NCBI RefSeq assembly: GCF_947499585.1
Contig: NZ_CANMOO010000001.1
Span: 186,001 to 250,000, forward strand
DNA from: an uncultured Allomuricauda sp.
GTDB lineage: Bacteria; Bacteroidota; Bacteroidia; Flavobacteriales; Flavobacteriaceae
Reading direction: 5' to 3'
Length of the DNA stretch: 64,000 nt
Shown here: one piece after another, positions 54,471-63,178 of the stretch
Layout: every line of letters begins with the position of its first letter
Numbering within the stretch: position 1 is the first letter of the stretch
The notes under the pieces: model-generated
What the model saw: the letters and a program-made list of their open reading frames with translations, nothing else
Told to the model about the DNA's origin: nothing
Database searches by the model: none
Position numbers and translations under genes: made by a program

Positions 54471-57329
54471 TTATTCAAGAATTACATCATCTATATAATA
54501 GGTTTCTGATGAAGATGTCGGTTGATTTCCGGTATCAAAATCAGGTATTATAACTATAGAGTTGTAGATGTTTGGGTTGAAATCCACAGGGACTACAGCT
54601 CCAAAATCAAAGGTTAATTCCACCCATTCATTTGCGTTTGTGACTGTTTGCTGTAAGCTGTAATTTGGAATGCTTCCAGGATTAGGTCTGGATTGCAATT
54701 CGAACTGAAACACTACATTGGCCTTAGTTGAATACACTTTAACCTTAAATGTTCTTGTTGTAGTCATATCCAATGGCGTAGCAAAAACATTTTCCATTCC
54801 GCCATAAAACTCAGTTCCTGAAGGCTTGTTAAATGTGTAAACGTTAGCTGAAGTATTGATTCCCCCTGAAACGGTATTAGAAGTAATAGAACCGTTGACA
54901 CTTGCTGGCTCAAAAACACCTCCAAACTCTTCTCCACCTTCAAAATCTGCTGGGAGCGAAGACAATGGTGTAGGACCACTAACAGGCGTACCATAGACCA
55001 TCAGGTCATCGAAATAGTACGTACTGCCATCGGCCACGTTGAAGTTGAAGAAGATCACCATCTTATCGAACTGTGGCGTCGATGTCGCATCAAAATCAAA
55101 GGTCAGTTCTTCCCAACCGTTGGTGACACTGGTGGTCGCCAGAACCTCCGCAAAGTTGCCGGAATTGCCGATCTCTTCCAATTTCAGTAATACTGGGGTA
55201 TTCGGAACAGGGGACCAAACCTTCATTCTTAAACCTTCGACCGCGTTAAAGTCCAACTTGGCGGCCAGGTCGATTTGGATATTATCGAACGGGGAATTGT
55301 TTGCCCTTACCACTTGACCTACTTTACACGAGGTGTTCACCGGACCGTCAAAGTCTGGGTTATCAATCCATGTGAAAGAAGCATTGTCCTCTATCACGGC
55401 AGGTGTGTTGGTCTGCCAGGTAATGTTCAAATCTGCAGCAGCTGTGGATTCTCCGGTTTCGGGAACACAAGCACCCCCGCTAGGTGTACCATAGACCATC
55501 AGGTCATCGAAATAGTACGTACTGCCATCGGCCACGTTGAAGTTGAAGAAGATCACCATCTTATCGAACTGTGGCGTCGGTGTGGAAGGAAAATCGAAAG
55601 TAAGTTCTTCCCAATCACTCGTTACACTGGTTGTAGCTGTTACTTCAACAAAGTTGCCGGAATTGCCGATCTCTTCCAATTTCAGTAATACTGGGGTATT
55701 CGGAACAGGGGACCAAACCTTCATTCTTAAACCTTCGACCGCGTTAAAGTCCAACTTGGCGGCCAGGTCGATTTGGATATTATCGAACGGGGAATTGTTT
55801 GCCCTTACCACTTGACCTACTTTACACGAGGTGTTCACCGGACCGTCAAAGTCTGGGTTATCAATCCATGTGAAAGAAGCATTGTCCTCTATCACGGCAG
55901 GTGTGTTGGTCTGCCAGGTGATGTTCAGGTCTGCAGCAGCTGTGGATTCTCCGGTTTCGGGAACACAAGCACCCCCGCTAGGTGTACCATAGACCATCAG
56001 GTCATCGAAATAGTACGTACTGCCATCGGCCACGTTGAAGTTGAAGAAGATCACCATCTTATCGAACTGTGGCGTCGGTGTGGAAGGAAAATCGAAAGTA
56101 AGTTCTTCCCAATCACTCGTTACACTGGTTGTAGCTGTTACTTCAACAAAGTTGCCAGAATTCCCGATCTCTTCCAATTTCAATAAAATTGGGGTGTTGG
56201 GAACAGGGGACCATACTTTCATTCGTAGTCCCTCAACTGCATTGAAGTCGAATTTATCGGCCAAATCGATTTGAAGGTTGTCAAATGGAGAGTTGTTGGC
56301 CCTAGTTACCTGTCCAACTTTGCATGAGGTGTTCACCGGACCGTCAAAGTCAGGATTGTCCACCCAAGCAAAAGTTACATTATCCTCTGTCACGGCGGGT
56401 GTATTGGTCTGCCAGGTGATGTTCAGGTCTGTTGCGGAAATAGATTCTTCCGTTTCCGCTGTGCAGGTTCCATTGCCGATACCGGCCCCCACCTGTTCAA
56501 TGTTATCTACAAAGAAAGTACCCTCAACTCCTGGGTTTGTATTGAAGCCAATGAACAAGATTAATTTACCGTATTGACCATCTGGAACAATAGGTTGGCC
56601 GTTTTGAGAATCACCTTCAATAAAGCTGGCTACTGCATCAGCGGCAAAGTCAAAACTTAAAGTTTCCCACCCTGAACCGGTATGGGTAGCCCCGACCTCT
56701 GCATCACGCGCTCCATCTGCACCATCCTCAAACTTGATCAAAACAGCGATTTCTGTAGATGCGAATAACTCCAATTGAATAGTCTTGTTAGCACCACTAA
56801 AGTCCACTGCCGGTCCTAAAGGGAATTGCACATTTTGGAATTGACCACCACCGGTTACCATTTGTCCAACATTGGTGTCGTTTCCATTGCCATTTTCGGG
56901 GTTAGTCTCTACTGTAAATCCGATGTTGTCACCTACAATGATATCATAATCCACATCGGTGCCATCAAAATCAATGGGCAATGTGAGCGGCGTAGGAGGA
57001 TCTGGTATAGTAACGGTCAGTTCATCTTCAAAAGTACTTGAAGCGCCTGCTGTATTGGATGCAGTAAGTACAATTGTATATGTGCCAGAAGTATAAGTTT
57101 TTATAGGATTTATCTCAGTAGATGAGGTGCCATCTCCAAAGTCCCATAGATAGGTTCTTGCTTTTTCTGAGATATTAAGAAATGTTACCGTACCGGTATC
57201 TTCATTAAGAGTAAAAGAGAAGCTCGAAATAACTTCCGGTAGTAAAGTGTCATCGTCTTCACATCCTAAAAAGGATATGGCCAAGATTAATATTGAAATT
57301 ATCTTGATATTTTTGAGTAATAGTTTCAT
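54471..57329 (-). CDS. PKD-domain glycan-binding lipoprotein with three near-identical modules
   Basis: A 952-residue lipoprotein (lipobox ISFLGC) with GCEDDD, an acidic cluster of the surface export type. The order is PKD domain (about 32-112, YLWDFGDGTSS), a first beta-sandwich (about 120-285), three tandem 166-residue modules (about 289-454, 455-620, 621-786) and a different C-terminal beta-sandwich (about 795-952). Each module starts with a Cys and has NPDFDGPVNTSCKVGQV, FNAVEGLRMKVWSP, KLEEIGNSGNF and YYFDDLMVYGTP. The modules resemble carbohydrate-binding jelly rolls; no catalytic residues are seen. It is probably a multivalent surface glucan-binding protein. Confidence 0.85.
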   Translation of the reverse strand: MKLLLKNIKIISILILAISFLGCEDDDTLLPEVISSFSFTLNEDTGTVTFLNISEKARTYLWDFGDGTSSTEINPIKTYTSGTYTIVLTASNTAGASSTFEDELTVTIPDPPTPLTLPIDFDGTDVDYDIIVGDNIGFTVETNPENGNGNDTNVGQMVTGGGQFQNVQFPLGPAVDFSGANKTIQLELFASTEIAVLIKFEDGADGARDAEVGATHTGSGWETLSFDFAADAVASFIEGDSQNGQPIVPDGQYGKLILFIGFNTNPGVEGTFFVDNIEQVGAGIGNGTCTAETEESISATDLNITWQTNTPAVTEDNVTFAWVDNPDFDGPVNTSCKVGQVTRANNSPFDNLQIDLADKFDFNAVEGLRMKVWSPVPNTPILLKLEEIGNSGNFVEVTATTSVTSDWEELTFDFPSTPTPQFDKMVIFFNFNVADGSTYYFDDLMVYGTPSGGACVPETGESTAAADLNITWQTNTPAVIEDNASFTWIDNPDFDGPVNTSCKVGQVVRANNSPFDNIQIDLAAKLDFNAVEGLRMKVWSPVPNTPVLLKLEEIGNSGNFVEVTATTSVTSDWEELTFDFPSTPTPQFDKMVIFFNFNVADGSTYYFDDLMVYGTPSGGACVPETGESTAAADLNITWQTNTPAVIEDNASFTWIDNPDFDGPVNTSCKVGQVVRANNSPFDNIQIDLAAKLDFNAVEGLRMKVWSPVPNTPVLLKLEEIGNSGNFAEVLATTSVTNGWEELTFDFDATSTPQFDKMVIFFNFNVADGSTYYFDDLMVYGTPVSGPTPLSSLPADFEGGEEFGGVFEPASVNGSITSNTVSGGINTSANVYTFNKPSGTEFYGGMENVFATPLDMTTTRTFKVKVYSTKANVVFQFELQSRPNPGSIPNYSLQQTVTNANEWVELTFDFGAVVPVDFNPNIYNSIVIIPDFDTGNQPTSSSETYYIDDVILE
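54988..55485 (-). repeat. 498-bp tandem repeat, unit A (module 3 of the PKD protein)
   Basis: Its high-coordinate part (from about 55151) is nearly identical to unit B, with three differences seen near 55422-55431. The central segment of its low-coordinate part (about 55080-55150) differs clearly. The first 90 or so bases are the same in all three units. Confidence 0.95.
55486..55983 (-). repeat. 498-bp tandem repeat, unit B (module 2), hybrid unit
   Basis: From 55486 to about 55658 it is identical to unit C, and from about 55649 to 55983 nearly identical to unit A. The two identities meet in the shared stretch CAAAGTTGCC at 55649-55658. The phase of the unit boundaries is arbitrary. Confidence 0.95.
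55984..56481 (-). repeat. 498-bp tandem repeat, unit C (module 1 of the PKD protein)
   Basis: Identical to unit B over 55984-56156, then clearly diverged, with many third-position differences (for example AATAAAATTGGGGTGTTGGG against AGTAATACTGGGGTATTCGG). Confidence 0.93.
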
Positions 57330-57351
57330 TGTCTTTTTCGTTTTAGTTAGT

Positions 57352-58215
57352 TTAATCAGCGTTATTTTTATATACCCTTACATAATCCACTATCATGGTT
57401 TGAGGAAATTCGGTTTCAGCGTTTGGTGAGCCTACAAAAGTGCCTCCGACCGCAAGGTTCATTAGAATGTAGAAGGGCTTGTTAAAAACCCATACCCCTT
57501 CACCATCCGTTTCTTCATTGACATCTTCCGGGGTAATTTGATTGTAAAGCACATCGTCAACATAGAAATTGACAAAATCCGGACCCCATTCAATTCCAAA
57601 AATGTGGAAGCCGGTATCAAAGCGGTCATTTTCTAAGGTATATTCCTTGGAAATAGCATCACCACCGTTGTAGCCAGGACCGTGCACACTACCTATTAGT
57701 ACAGTAGGGTTTTGTCCACGATATTCCATAATATCAATTTCTCCTGCTCCTGGCCACGGATTTTCATCTATATCAGCGCCAAGCATCCAGAATGCAGGCC
57801 AGATGCCTTGTCCAAAAGGCAAACGGATACGCGCTTCAAAACGACCGTATCGTTGCTCAAATTTATCTTTTGTCAATAACCTTGCTGAAGTATATTCAGA
57901 ACCTTGAAAAGATTCTTGTTGTGCAGTAATCAACAATACCCCATTTTGTATGGTTACATTTTCTGGACGGTCTGTGTAGTATTGTAATTCTTGATTACCC
58001 CATCCATCTATACCATTACCGATATCGAAGCCCCAAACTTGGTCGTTTGGTGCACCATCGTTGTCAAAATTCTCGTCTAAAACTAAATTTGTAAATGTAG
58101 CCACTGTCTGTGTTTCATCTGTTTCACAACCGGATATCACGCTCATTGCAATTACCCCAAGGCATGTTAGCGCTACCGATTGTATTGTTTTAATTTGCAT
58201 ATATTTCATAATCAT
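57352..58215 (-). CDS. GH16 laminarinase lipoprotein
   Basis: A 287-residue endo-beta-1,3-glucanase of GH16. GEIDIMEYRGQ carries the catalytic pair Glu159 and Glu164 with Asp between; WPAFWMLGADIDENPWPG, GFHIFGIEWGPDFVNFYVDD and YILMNLAVGGTFVG are also typical of the laminarinase branch. The lipobox SVISGC is followed by ETDE, an acidic cluster of the surface export type, so it probably cuts laminarin outside the cell. It lies 23 bases after the glycan-binding lipoprotein gene and 22 bases before the PKD protein gene. Confidence 0.95.
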   Translation of the reverse strand: MIMKYMQIKTIQSVALTCLGVIAMSVISGCETDETQTVATFTNLVLDENFDNDGAPNDQVWGFDIGNGIDGWGNQELQYYTDRPENVTIQNGVLLITAQQESFQGSEYTSARLLTKDKFEQRYGRFEARIRLPFGQGIWPAFWMLGADIDENPWPGAGEIDIMEYRGQNPTVLIGSVHGPGYNGGDAISKEYTLENDRFDTGFHIFGIEWGPDFVNFYVDDVLYNQITPEDVNEETDGEGVWVFNKPFYILMNLAVGGTFVGSPNAETEFPQTMIVDYVRVYKNNAD

Positions 58216-58238
58216 TTTTTTCGATTTTCAAGAGCCAG

Positions 58239-59660
58239 TTATTCCGTGTAGAAGTAAATGTTGTCAAATAGGAAGTTTGGTCCTCCTGTAAGTATAAGTG
58301 CACCCAAGTTATTTTTCTGGGTAGCAAGGTCACCCCCCAAGGGTACCTCGAACGATGTCCATTGACCAACGGTGAATCCTGTCAGGTCAAACCTAAAATC
58401 CACATCATCACCCTGTGGTAAACCATTGTCGGTATTGGTCTCTAACTCCTGGTTGCCCCCAATATCCCTAATTTGAATCCCGACCTCAACTCCGGCGCTC
58501 TGCACATAAACATCTACATGCAAAAATGTTAGTCCTGAGGCATCTACTGTATTTTCGAATACAATACCAGTAAAATTATTATTGGTATAGGCCAACACAA
58601 AGTCGCCATTATTGTTGGTAATGGATGTTTCTGTGGTAGACCCTCCAAATCCAGGAGCAAAATTGCTATTGGTATCCGGTGTATATGCTTCGCTGAAAAT
58701 TGATTTTACGTTGGCTGCTGGCCGTGCTGGGGGCGGAGCAAAAGCTAAACTACCGGCAGAAGTAACTTCCAGAGACCCGTCTGCCAATACTCCTCCCAAT
58801 AAAGCTGTTATTTCTGCAGTTCCCTCACCTACAACAGATACTTCACCTAATTCACTCACTCTGGCAACTTCAATATCTGAAGAGCTAAAATTGAAATAAG
58901 ATGGTGCTGCTATAACGGTTTGGTTGACACCAGTATCCAAGTTAAAAGTTTGTGTAAGACCGTTTACTATAAGATTAGAACCAGTAAAGGCCTGTTGTAC
59001 AACATCCATCCCGTTTAAAATAGCAGGACTTGGTTGAGCCACAGTGCCCAATTTTTCAAACCGCAACTCATCAATCCAAAAAGTAAATCCAAAACCATTG
59101 GTAGTTTGTGTCCCCGCCGAGAAAAAAAACATTCCCCTTTCCTGTACCAATTTTGATGGATCTGGAATAGGAATGATAACTTTTCGCCAATCGGTGGATA
59201 AGCGTATGTTCTGGGCGGTTACCGCAAATTTGTTTTGACCAAAATCAGTTCCAAAGCCTACTTCCCCTATGGTAGCGGTAGTAGAACCTTTAACATAGAA
59301 GGTCAAGGCATCAAAACCTGTTAAATCCCTGCCAGCACCACGATCCAGGAAAATACCTCCAATAAATCCTCCATCAGGGTCATCTGGAGCGGGCACATCA
59401 ATTCGTATAGAAGATGACCCTTCAAAAGCCACGTTATCATCAGTGCCAAAGCCTTCGGGATTAGCACCTTCATTTGGATCAAAAGAATCAAAGAATTCAT
59501 CCGTAAGTCCTACAGGAGCATCTGTAAATATATCCCCGTTGGACGAGAATGTTGCAAACTGTACATCATCTGAAAAGTCTCTTTCACAACTTGTAAAAAC
59601 AGCAATGCCCAAGCTAAAAAGAACTATAAAACGTAAGTGTATATTTCTAATATTTTTCAT
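58239..59660 (-). CDS. Surface glycan-binding lipoprotein (two jelly-roll domains and a Big-like domain)
   Basis: A 473-residue lipoprotein (lipobox AVFTSC followed by ERDFSDD, acidic). The first beta-sandwich (about 45-210) has GSSSIRIDVPAPDD, DALTFYVKGSTTATIG and FWIDELRFEKLG, as in CBM11-like jelly rolls. A bacterial Ig-like domain (about 225-305) has EVARVSELGEVSVVGEGTAEI. A second beta-sandwich (about 320-473) ends FLFDNIYFYTE. No catalytic residues are seen. The position between the fusion enzyme and GH16 suggests it holds glucan at the surface. Confidence 0.78.
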   Translation of the reverse strand: MKNIRNIHLRFIVLFSLGIAVFTSCERDFSDDVQFATFSSNGDIFTDAPVGLTDEFFDSFDPNEGANPEGFGTDDNVAFEGSSSIRIDVPAPDDPDGGFIGGIFLDRGAGRDLTGFDALTFYVKGSTTATIGEVGFGTDFGQNKFAVTAQNIRLSTDWRKVIIPIPDPSKLVQERGMFFFSAGTQTTNGFGFTFWIDELRFEKLGTVAQPSPAILNGMDVVQQAFTGSNLIVNGLTQTFNLDTGVNQTVIAAPSYFNFSSSDIEVARVSELGEVSVVGEGTAEITALLGGVLADGSLEVTSAGSLAFAPPPARPAANVKSIFSEAYTPDTNSNFAPGFGGSTTETSITNNNGDFVLAYTNNNFTGIVFENTVDASGLTFLHVDVYVQSAGVEVGIQIRDIGGNQELETNTDNGLPQGDDVDFRFDLTGFTVGQWTSFEVPLGGDLATQKNNLGALILTGGPNFLFDNIYFYTE

Positions 59661-59672
59661 TTTTCAATCTTT

Positions 59673-62600
59673 TTATTTACCAATGTTGATGTGTACATAT
59701 GTCATAATCTCCCACTCGTTACCATTACCAAATCCAACTGGACTAATTATAGGTTCTTGTGAAAAAGTGTTGGGCGGTACCGCGTTTGGCAAATAACGTG
59801 GTGAAAACTCATTTAAGGATCTCCATGTACCACGAATTCCTATTTGTGTGCTTGGTAAAATAAACCAGTCAGGCTTACCAAGAGTTGTAGAGATATCCAA
59901 CATCAATTGTACTGGGTACGTTAAGTTAAAATCTCGATGGTAATCAAATGGTCCCCAATCGTTAATTTTTTGGGTATACTGTACTTTCCATTTCTTATAA
60001 ATCATTCTTACATCTCCGCCAAAACGTTTTATCAATCGTTCACTATCTCCGTTAGCTTGCCCGTTGCCATAGTAGAAATTTCCAATTAGACCGAAATCCG
60101 AACCAAGTTTGGATACCATTCTGGAATGGACTTCCCATAAATCTTCAGCGGGAACCGAATTTGGGAAAGCAAAGAAGGACCTGTCGGCGTTGAAACCGAT
60201 ATATGAATCAACGGTTGTAGGAAGGTGACGATACACAAATCCAAGATTCATGGCGAATTTGGCATCCTCCGATCTGTCATTATCCCACTCGTACATCCAA
60301 GTACCCGGGGTAGGGTCGAAAGTCAAGAGGATCTCACCGGCAGTGGTCTCTCTGTTGCCTCGAACGGAAAAGGGATCATCAAGATTGTTCCTTAGGCGTC
60401 CTGGGGCTTGTACATCTTGAGGCATGGCATCCACCAATGGTTTTTGCCACATGAAATTAGGAGCAATCTGAAAATTTCCTGCAGCGATGGTAAATCCAGA
60501 AAATACACTGGTTACATTACCACTCCCCGTATCCCTTAATTTCCAACCGGTAAAGGTCATTGTTTGATCGGCGCCACCATTGGCAATTAAGCCCATAGCT
60601 GCCGCTTGACCGTACCAATTGAATTTTCCACCTTCATAGGTGACCTTAACTTTACCACCCCAGTTATCATTTGCCTGAATTCGATCTTCAAAAACGACAT
60701 AGCTTCCAGGAGTACCTCTAACATCTTGAAATGTAGTACCGTTCAATGGGCTTCCTGCCCAAATTCCTCCCATCATAATTCCAAATTTGCCGAACTCCCT
60801 TTCAATAGCCAAAGTAGCCCTTTCGGTCGGCCAAAATGGGATTACACCACTTCGTACTTGATTTGCATCTAAGACCCGACGTCCATTTTCATCAAAAACC
60901 AGATTGGTTTCAAAGTCTCTATGGTAAATACCGGTAACATCAAATTTCCCAATATGCTTTTTGTACTTGAAAAGCATGGTTGGGTTTGCGCCCCACCATA
61001 ATTGAGGACCAATAGCGGCCTTTAGTCCTTTTAAAGGGCCCTTACCGTCAATTTCCATTCCTAATATTTCACCGTTGTAAATATCTAGGTTAGGGCCATA
61101 GTTGGCTTCTGGATACAATCCGAAAAAGTCACCTTCATAACCCCAATGATAATGACCTGTTCTATAGAAACCTTTTAGATCAAATTCTTTGGCGTTCCAT
61201 TCAAACTCTGCTTGATATACGCGAATTCTATTTACATCAGAAACAATTACGTCTCCTTGGTCAGTACTCACATCAATAGGACGGGAGTTATTCTCATAAA
61301 AAATCTCATTGATTGGGTTTCGCGCCACGTTACCAACAACATTCATATTTACCTCTGCTCTCATGTTAGGTGCAGGGTTTCCTTCTACTCCAATAAAATA
61401 CGACTGCATGTGATCGAATCCTAACTGATTTGGAAAGGTGTTAGGGTCGTCTGGGTTAGGAGTATCCGGAGTCGTAATTAAACTACCTCCAGTACTGAAG
61501 GTTGAGAACTTTGCTTGAAGGTTACTGATGCGAAGCAGATTACTTTGCTCTCCGTTTAAAGCGGCTTTATCACCACGAGCTTTAAGCACAGCATCCATCA
61601 ACTGTATATTACTAAAATGATTGTTTACAAAATCCAGATTTACACCTTCGTCGTAAGGATTTAATTGATGCGCATCTTTTAGTGCATAATAGGCTGCCCT
61701 TGGATAAAGGTCGTATAGCCCTCTAGGGTTGGTAGCACCCTTGGCACAAATCCCAAACCATTCCTCGTTCATGTTATTTACTCCTGGGGCGGCGAGGTCT
61801 CTCGCATATCCACCATTGGACCATGAAGCGTTGTTATCATGCACATCGGCATTTTTTCTATCATCAAATCCAAATTTCCACCAACCATCACTGAATTGGA
61901 AAGTGAAACCTCCAATTGAGTTGTCAGCTTTTCCCAGACCAGCTGCATTTTGATAGATCTCTTTCCAGTTTTCTACCATATAGTATGCCTGGGAATATTG
62001 ATCTTCTTTGTTTTCGATGGCATTGAACGCATCAGCTCCAAACTCTGTAAACATTACAGGTTTGTTGAGTTTGTCTTTTACTACTTGAAACATGTCTCCG
62101 AAAGAAGCCCCACGATAGGTATTGGTTCCATAAATGTCAATATCTTTACACTCCTCCGCTACAATATCAATGAACAATACATCACCATTACAAATAGCTA
62201 CAGGATGTGAAGAATCCATAGCCTTCATTTTTTTAGCGGCCTCATTCATTAATCTATACATAGGTCTTCCTCGACTTTCGCCTATGAAATTTATTCTTCC
62301 TTCATCGTCTGGAAAATCTTCAGTTTCCGCTCCTGCCCAGAATAACCCATAGTTGTTTTCATTACCTAATAAGTAAAGAAGTAGCCCGGGAGTATCTTTA
62401 TAACCATTTACCAACTCTTCCATTTCAGTCATTAAAAATTCTGAAGTAGTAGGGTCATCATAAATAGTTACAGGAGTCCAAACGCCATTCAATGTAAGCC
62501 CATAGCGTCCAAAAGAATGGTTGAGCATTGTATAGATGCCATAGTTTTCATAGATATACTGTATCCATTTTGCAGGGACACCTGTATATTGACGAATAAC

Positions 62601-62864
62601 GTTAACACCCATGTTCTTTAATAGGGACATTTCTGTATCTAATCCAGCCTTGATAATGTCATCTGGCTTTTTCCAGAATGCAGCGTTCACTGTGTTGGTG
62701 CCAATTGGAATGTAGTCCCAATTCATCCCATTCATCATAAAATCCTTTCCATTGACCACCAATTTCATTCCTTCATCATTGCTTACAACAGAAACCTTGT
62801 CGGCTTGGGCGTAGATAGCAGTTGTAAACAATAGGAGCAGTAATCTCAGTAAATTGTTTTTCAT
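59673..62864 (-). CDS. Clan GH-A glycosidase fused to a probable outer-membrane beta-barrel
   Basis: A 1063-residue protein from the ATG at 62864 (signal peptide LLRLLLLLFTTAIYAQ). Residues 20-400 are a TIM-barrel glycosidase: GMNWDYIPIGTN, LKNMGVNVIRQYTG, LLGNENNYGLFW with likely acid/base Glu169, and MFTEFGADAF with likely nucleophile Glu274. This suggests clan GH-A (GH2/GH5/GH72-like), with the family open. Residues from about 430 on contain many alternating strands rich in aromatic residues (FEWNAKEFDLKGFYRTGHY, KFNWYGQAAAMGL, SDFGLIGNFYYGNG, WKVQYTQKINDWG), like an outer-membrane barrel, but the chain ends HINIGK without terminal aromatic. First enzyme gene after the regulator. Confidence 0.75.
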   Translation of the reverse strand: MKNNLLRLLLLLFTTAIYAQADKVSVVSNDEGMKLVVNGKDFMMNGMNWDYIPIGTNTVNAAFWKKPDDIIKAGLDTEMSLLKNMGVNVIRQYTGVPAKWIQYIYENYGIYTMLNHSFGRYGLTLNGVWTPVTIYDDPTTSEFLMTEMEELVNGYKDTPGLLLYLLGNENNYGLFWAGAETEDFPDDEGRINFIGESRGRPMYRLMNEAAKKMKAMDSSHPVAICNGDVLFIDIVAEECKDIDIYGTNTYRGASFGDMFQVVKDKLNKPVMFTEFGADAFNAIENKEDQYSQAYYMVENWKEIYQNAAGLGKADNSIGGFTFQFSDGWWKFGFDDRKNADVHDNNASWSNGGYARDLAAPGVNNMNEEWFGICAKGATNPRGLYDLYPRAAYYALKDAHQLNPYDEGVNLDFVNNHFSNIQLMDAVLKARGDKAALNGEQSNLLRISNLQAKFSTFSTGGSLITTPDTPNPDDPNTFPNQLGFDHMQSYFIGVEGNPAPNMRAEVNMNVVGNVARNPINEIFYENNSRPIDVSTDQGDVIVSDVNRIRVYQAEFEWNAKEFDLKGFYRTGHYHWGYEGDFFGLYPEANYGPNLDIYNGEILGMEIDGKGPLKGLKAAIGPQLWWGANPTMLFKYKKHIGKFDVTGIYHRDFETNLVFDENGRRVLDANQVRSGVIPFWPTERATLAIEREFGKFGIMMGGIWAGSPLNGTTFQDVRGTPGSYVVFEDRIQANDNWGGKVKVTYEGGKFNWYGQAAAMGLIANGGADQTMTFTGWKLRDTGSGNVTSVFSGFTIAAGNFQIAPNFMWQKPLVDAMPQDVQAPGRLRNNLDDPFSVRGNRETTAGEILLTFDPTPGTWMYEWDNDRSEDAKFAMNLGFVYRHLPTTVDSYIGFNADRSFFAFPNSVPAEDLWEVHSRMVSKLGSDFGLIGNFYYGNGQANGDSERLIKRFGGDVRMIYKKWKVQYTQKINDWGPFDYHRDFNLTYPVQLMLDISTTLGKPDWFILPSTQIGIRGTWRSLNEFSPRYLPNAVPPNTFSQEPIISPVGFGNGNEWEIMTYVHINIGK

Positions 62865-62916
62865 AGTAATGTTTAGTTTTAGTTTGATGTTCGCTAAAAA
62901 GAAAATCATGTATGCC

Positions 62917-62929
62917 GTTTCAGTGAAAC
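62917..62929. promoter_or_regulatory. Palindrome upstream of the glucan operon
   Basis: GTTTCAGTGAAAC is a 6-1-6 perfect inverted repeat, 52 bases upstream of the fusion enzyme start. Its position and symmetry suit an operator of the locus. Its arms match those of the palindrome before asnB (GTTTCA...TGAAAC) with a different centre. Confidence 0.4.
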
Positions 62930-63065
62930 AAAAATTTTGAAGAGTTGGGGAACTTTCTGTTTTTTGCGAACGGTTAAACTTATCTTAAAATAATAGGAAG
63001 ACCTTAAAAATTACCTCAACAAAAAACATACATGATAAAAAAAATGGCTTTTTTTTACGAAATTG

Positions 63066-63091
63066 ATAAAACCCCTTATTTTAGAGGGTCT
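63066..63091 (-). terminator. Possible terminator of the regulator gene
   Basis: On the minus strand ACCCTCTAAAATAAGGGGTTTT forms a short imperfect stem with a T run, about 90 bases after the regulator stop codon. It is weak. Confidence 0.4.
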
Positions 63092-63178
63092 CAGAAGCAA
63101 AGCGAAAGTTTCCAATTTTAGTTGGATTCCAGTTTGTATAGGTATTGTTGAGGTACTATTGGAAAGTTGTAGAGTAAT

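Larger units (their letters stand above)
62865..63178 (-). other. Intergenic region between the regulator and the first enzyme gene
   Basis: About 310 AT-rich bases. It holds the palindrome at 62917, an A/T-rich stretch at 63035-63060, and the hairpin at 63066. No reading frame of note and no clear TTG-N19-TAnnTTTG promoter was found, so the operon promoter is not located. Confidence 0.5.

Noticed and set aside
55039..56274. Repeated open frames on the plus strand across the PKD protein gene
   Set aside because: They recur every 498 bases because they are antisense to the tandem module; the minus-strand frame has the lipobox, PKD domain and coherent modules.
54988..56481. Regular repeats considered as a CRISPR or satellite array
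   Set aside because: The period of 498 bases is an exact multiple of three and lies within one coding frame, so these are protein modules.
46487..62864. Glucan locus as a recent mobile island
   Set aside because: No integrase, transposase, tRNA edge or direct repeat was found at its visible border with clpS; the other border is outside the window.
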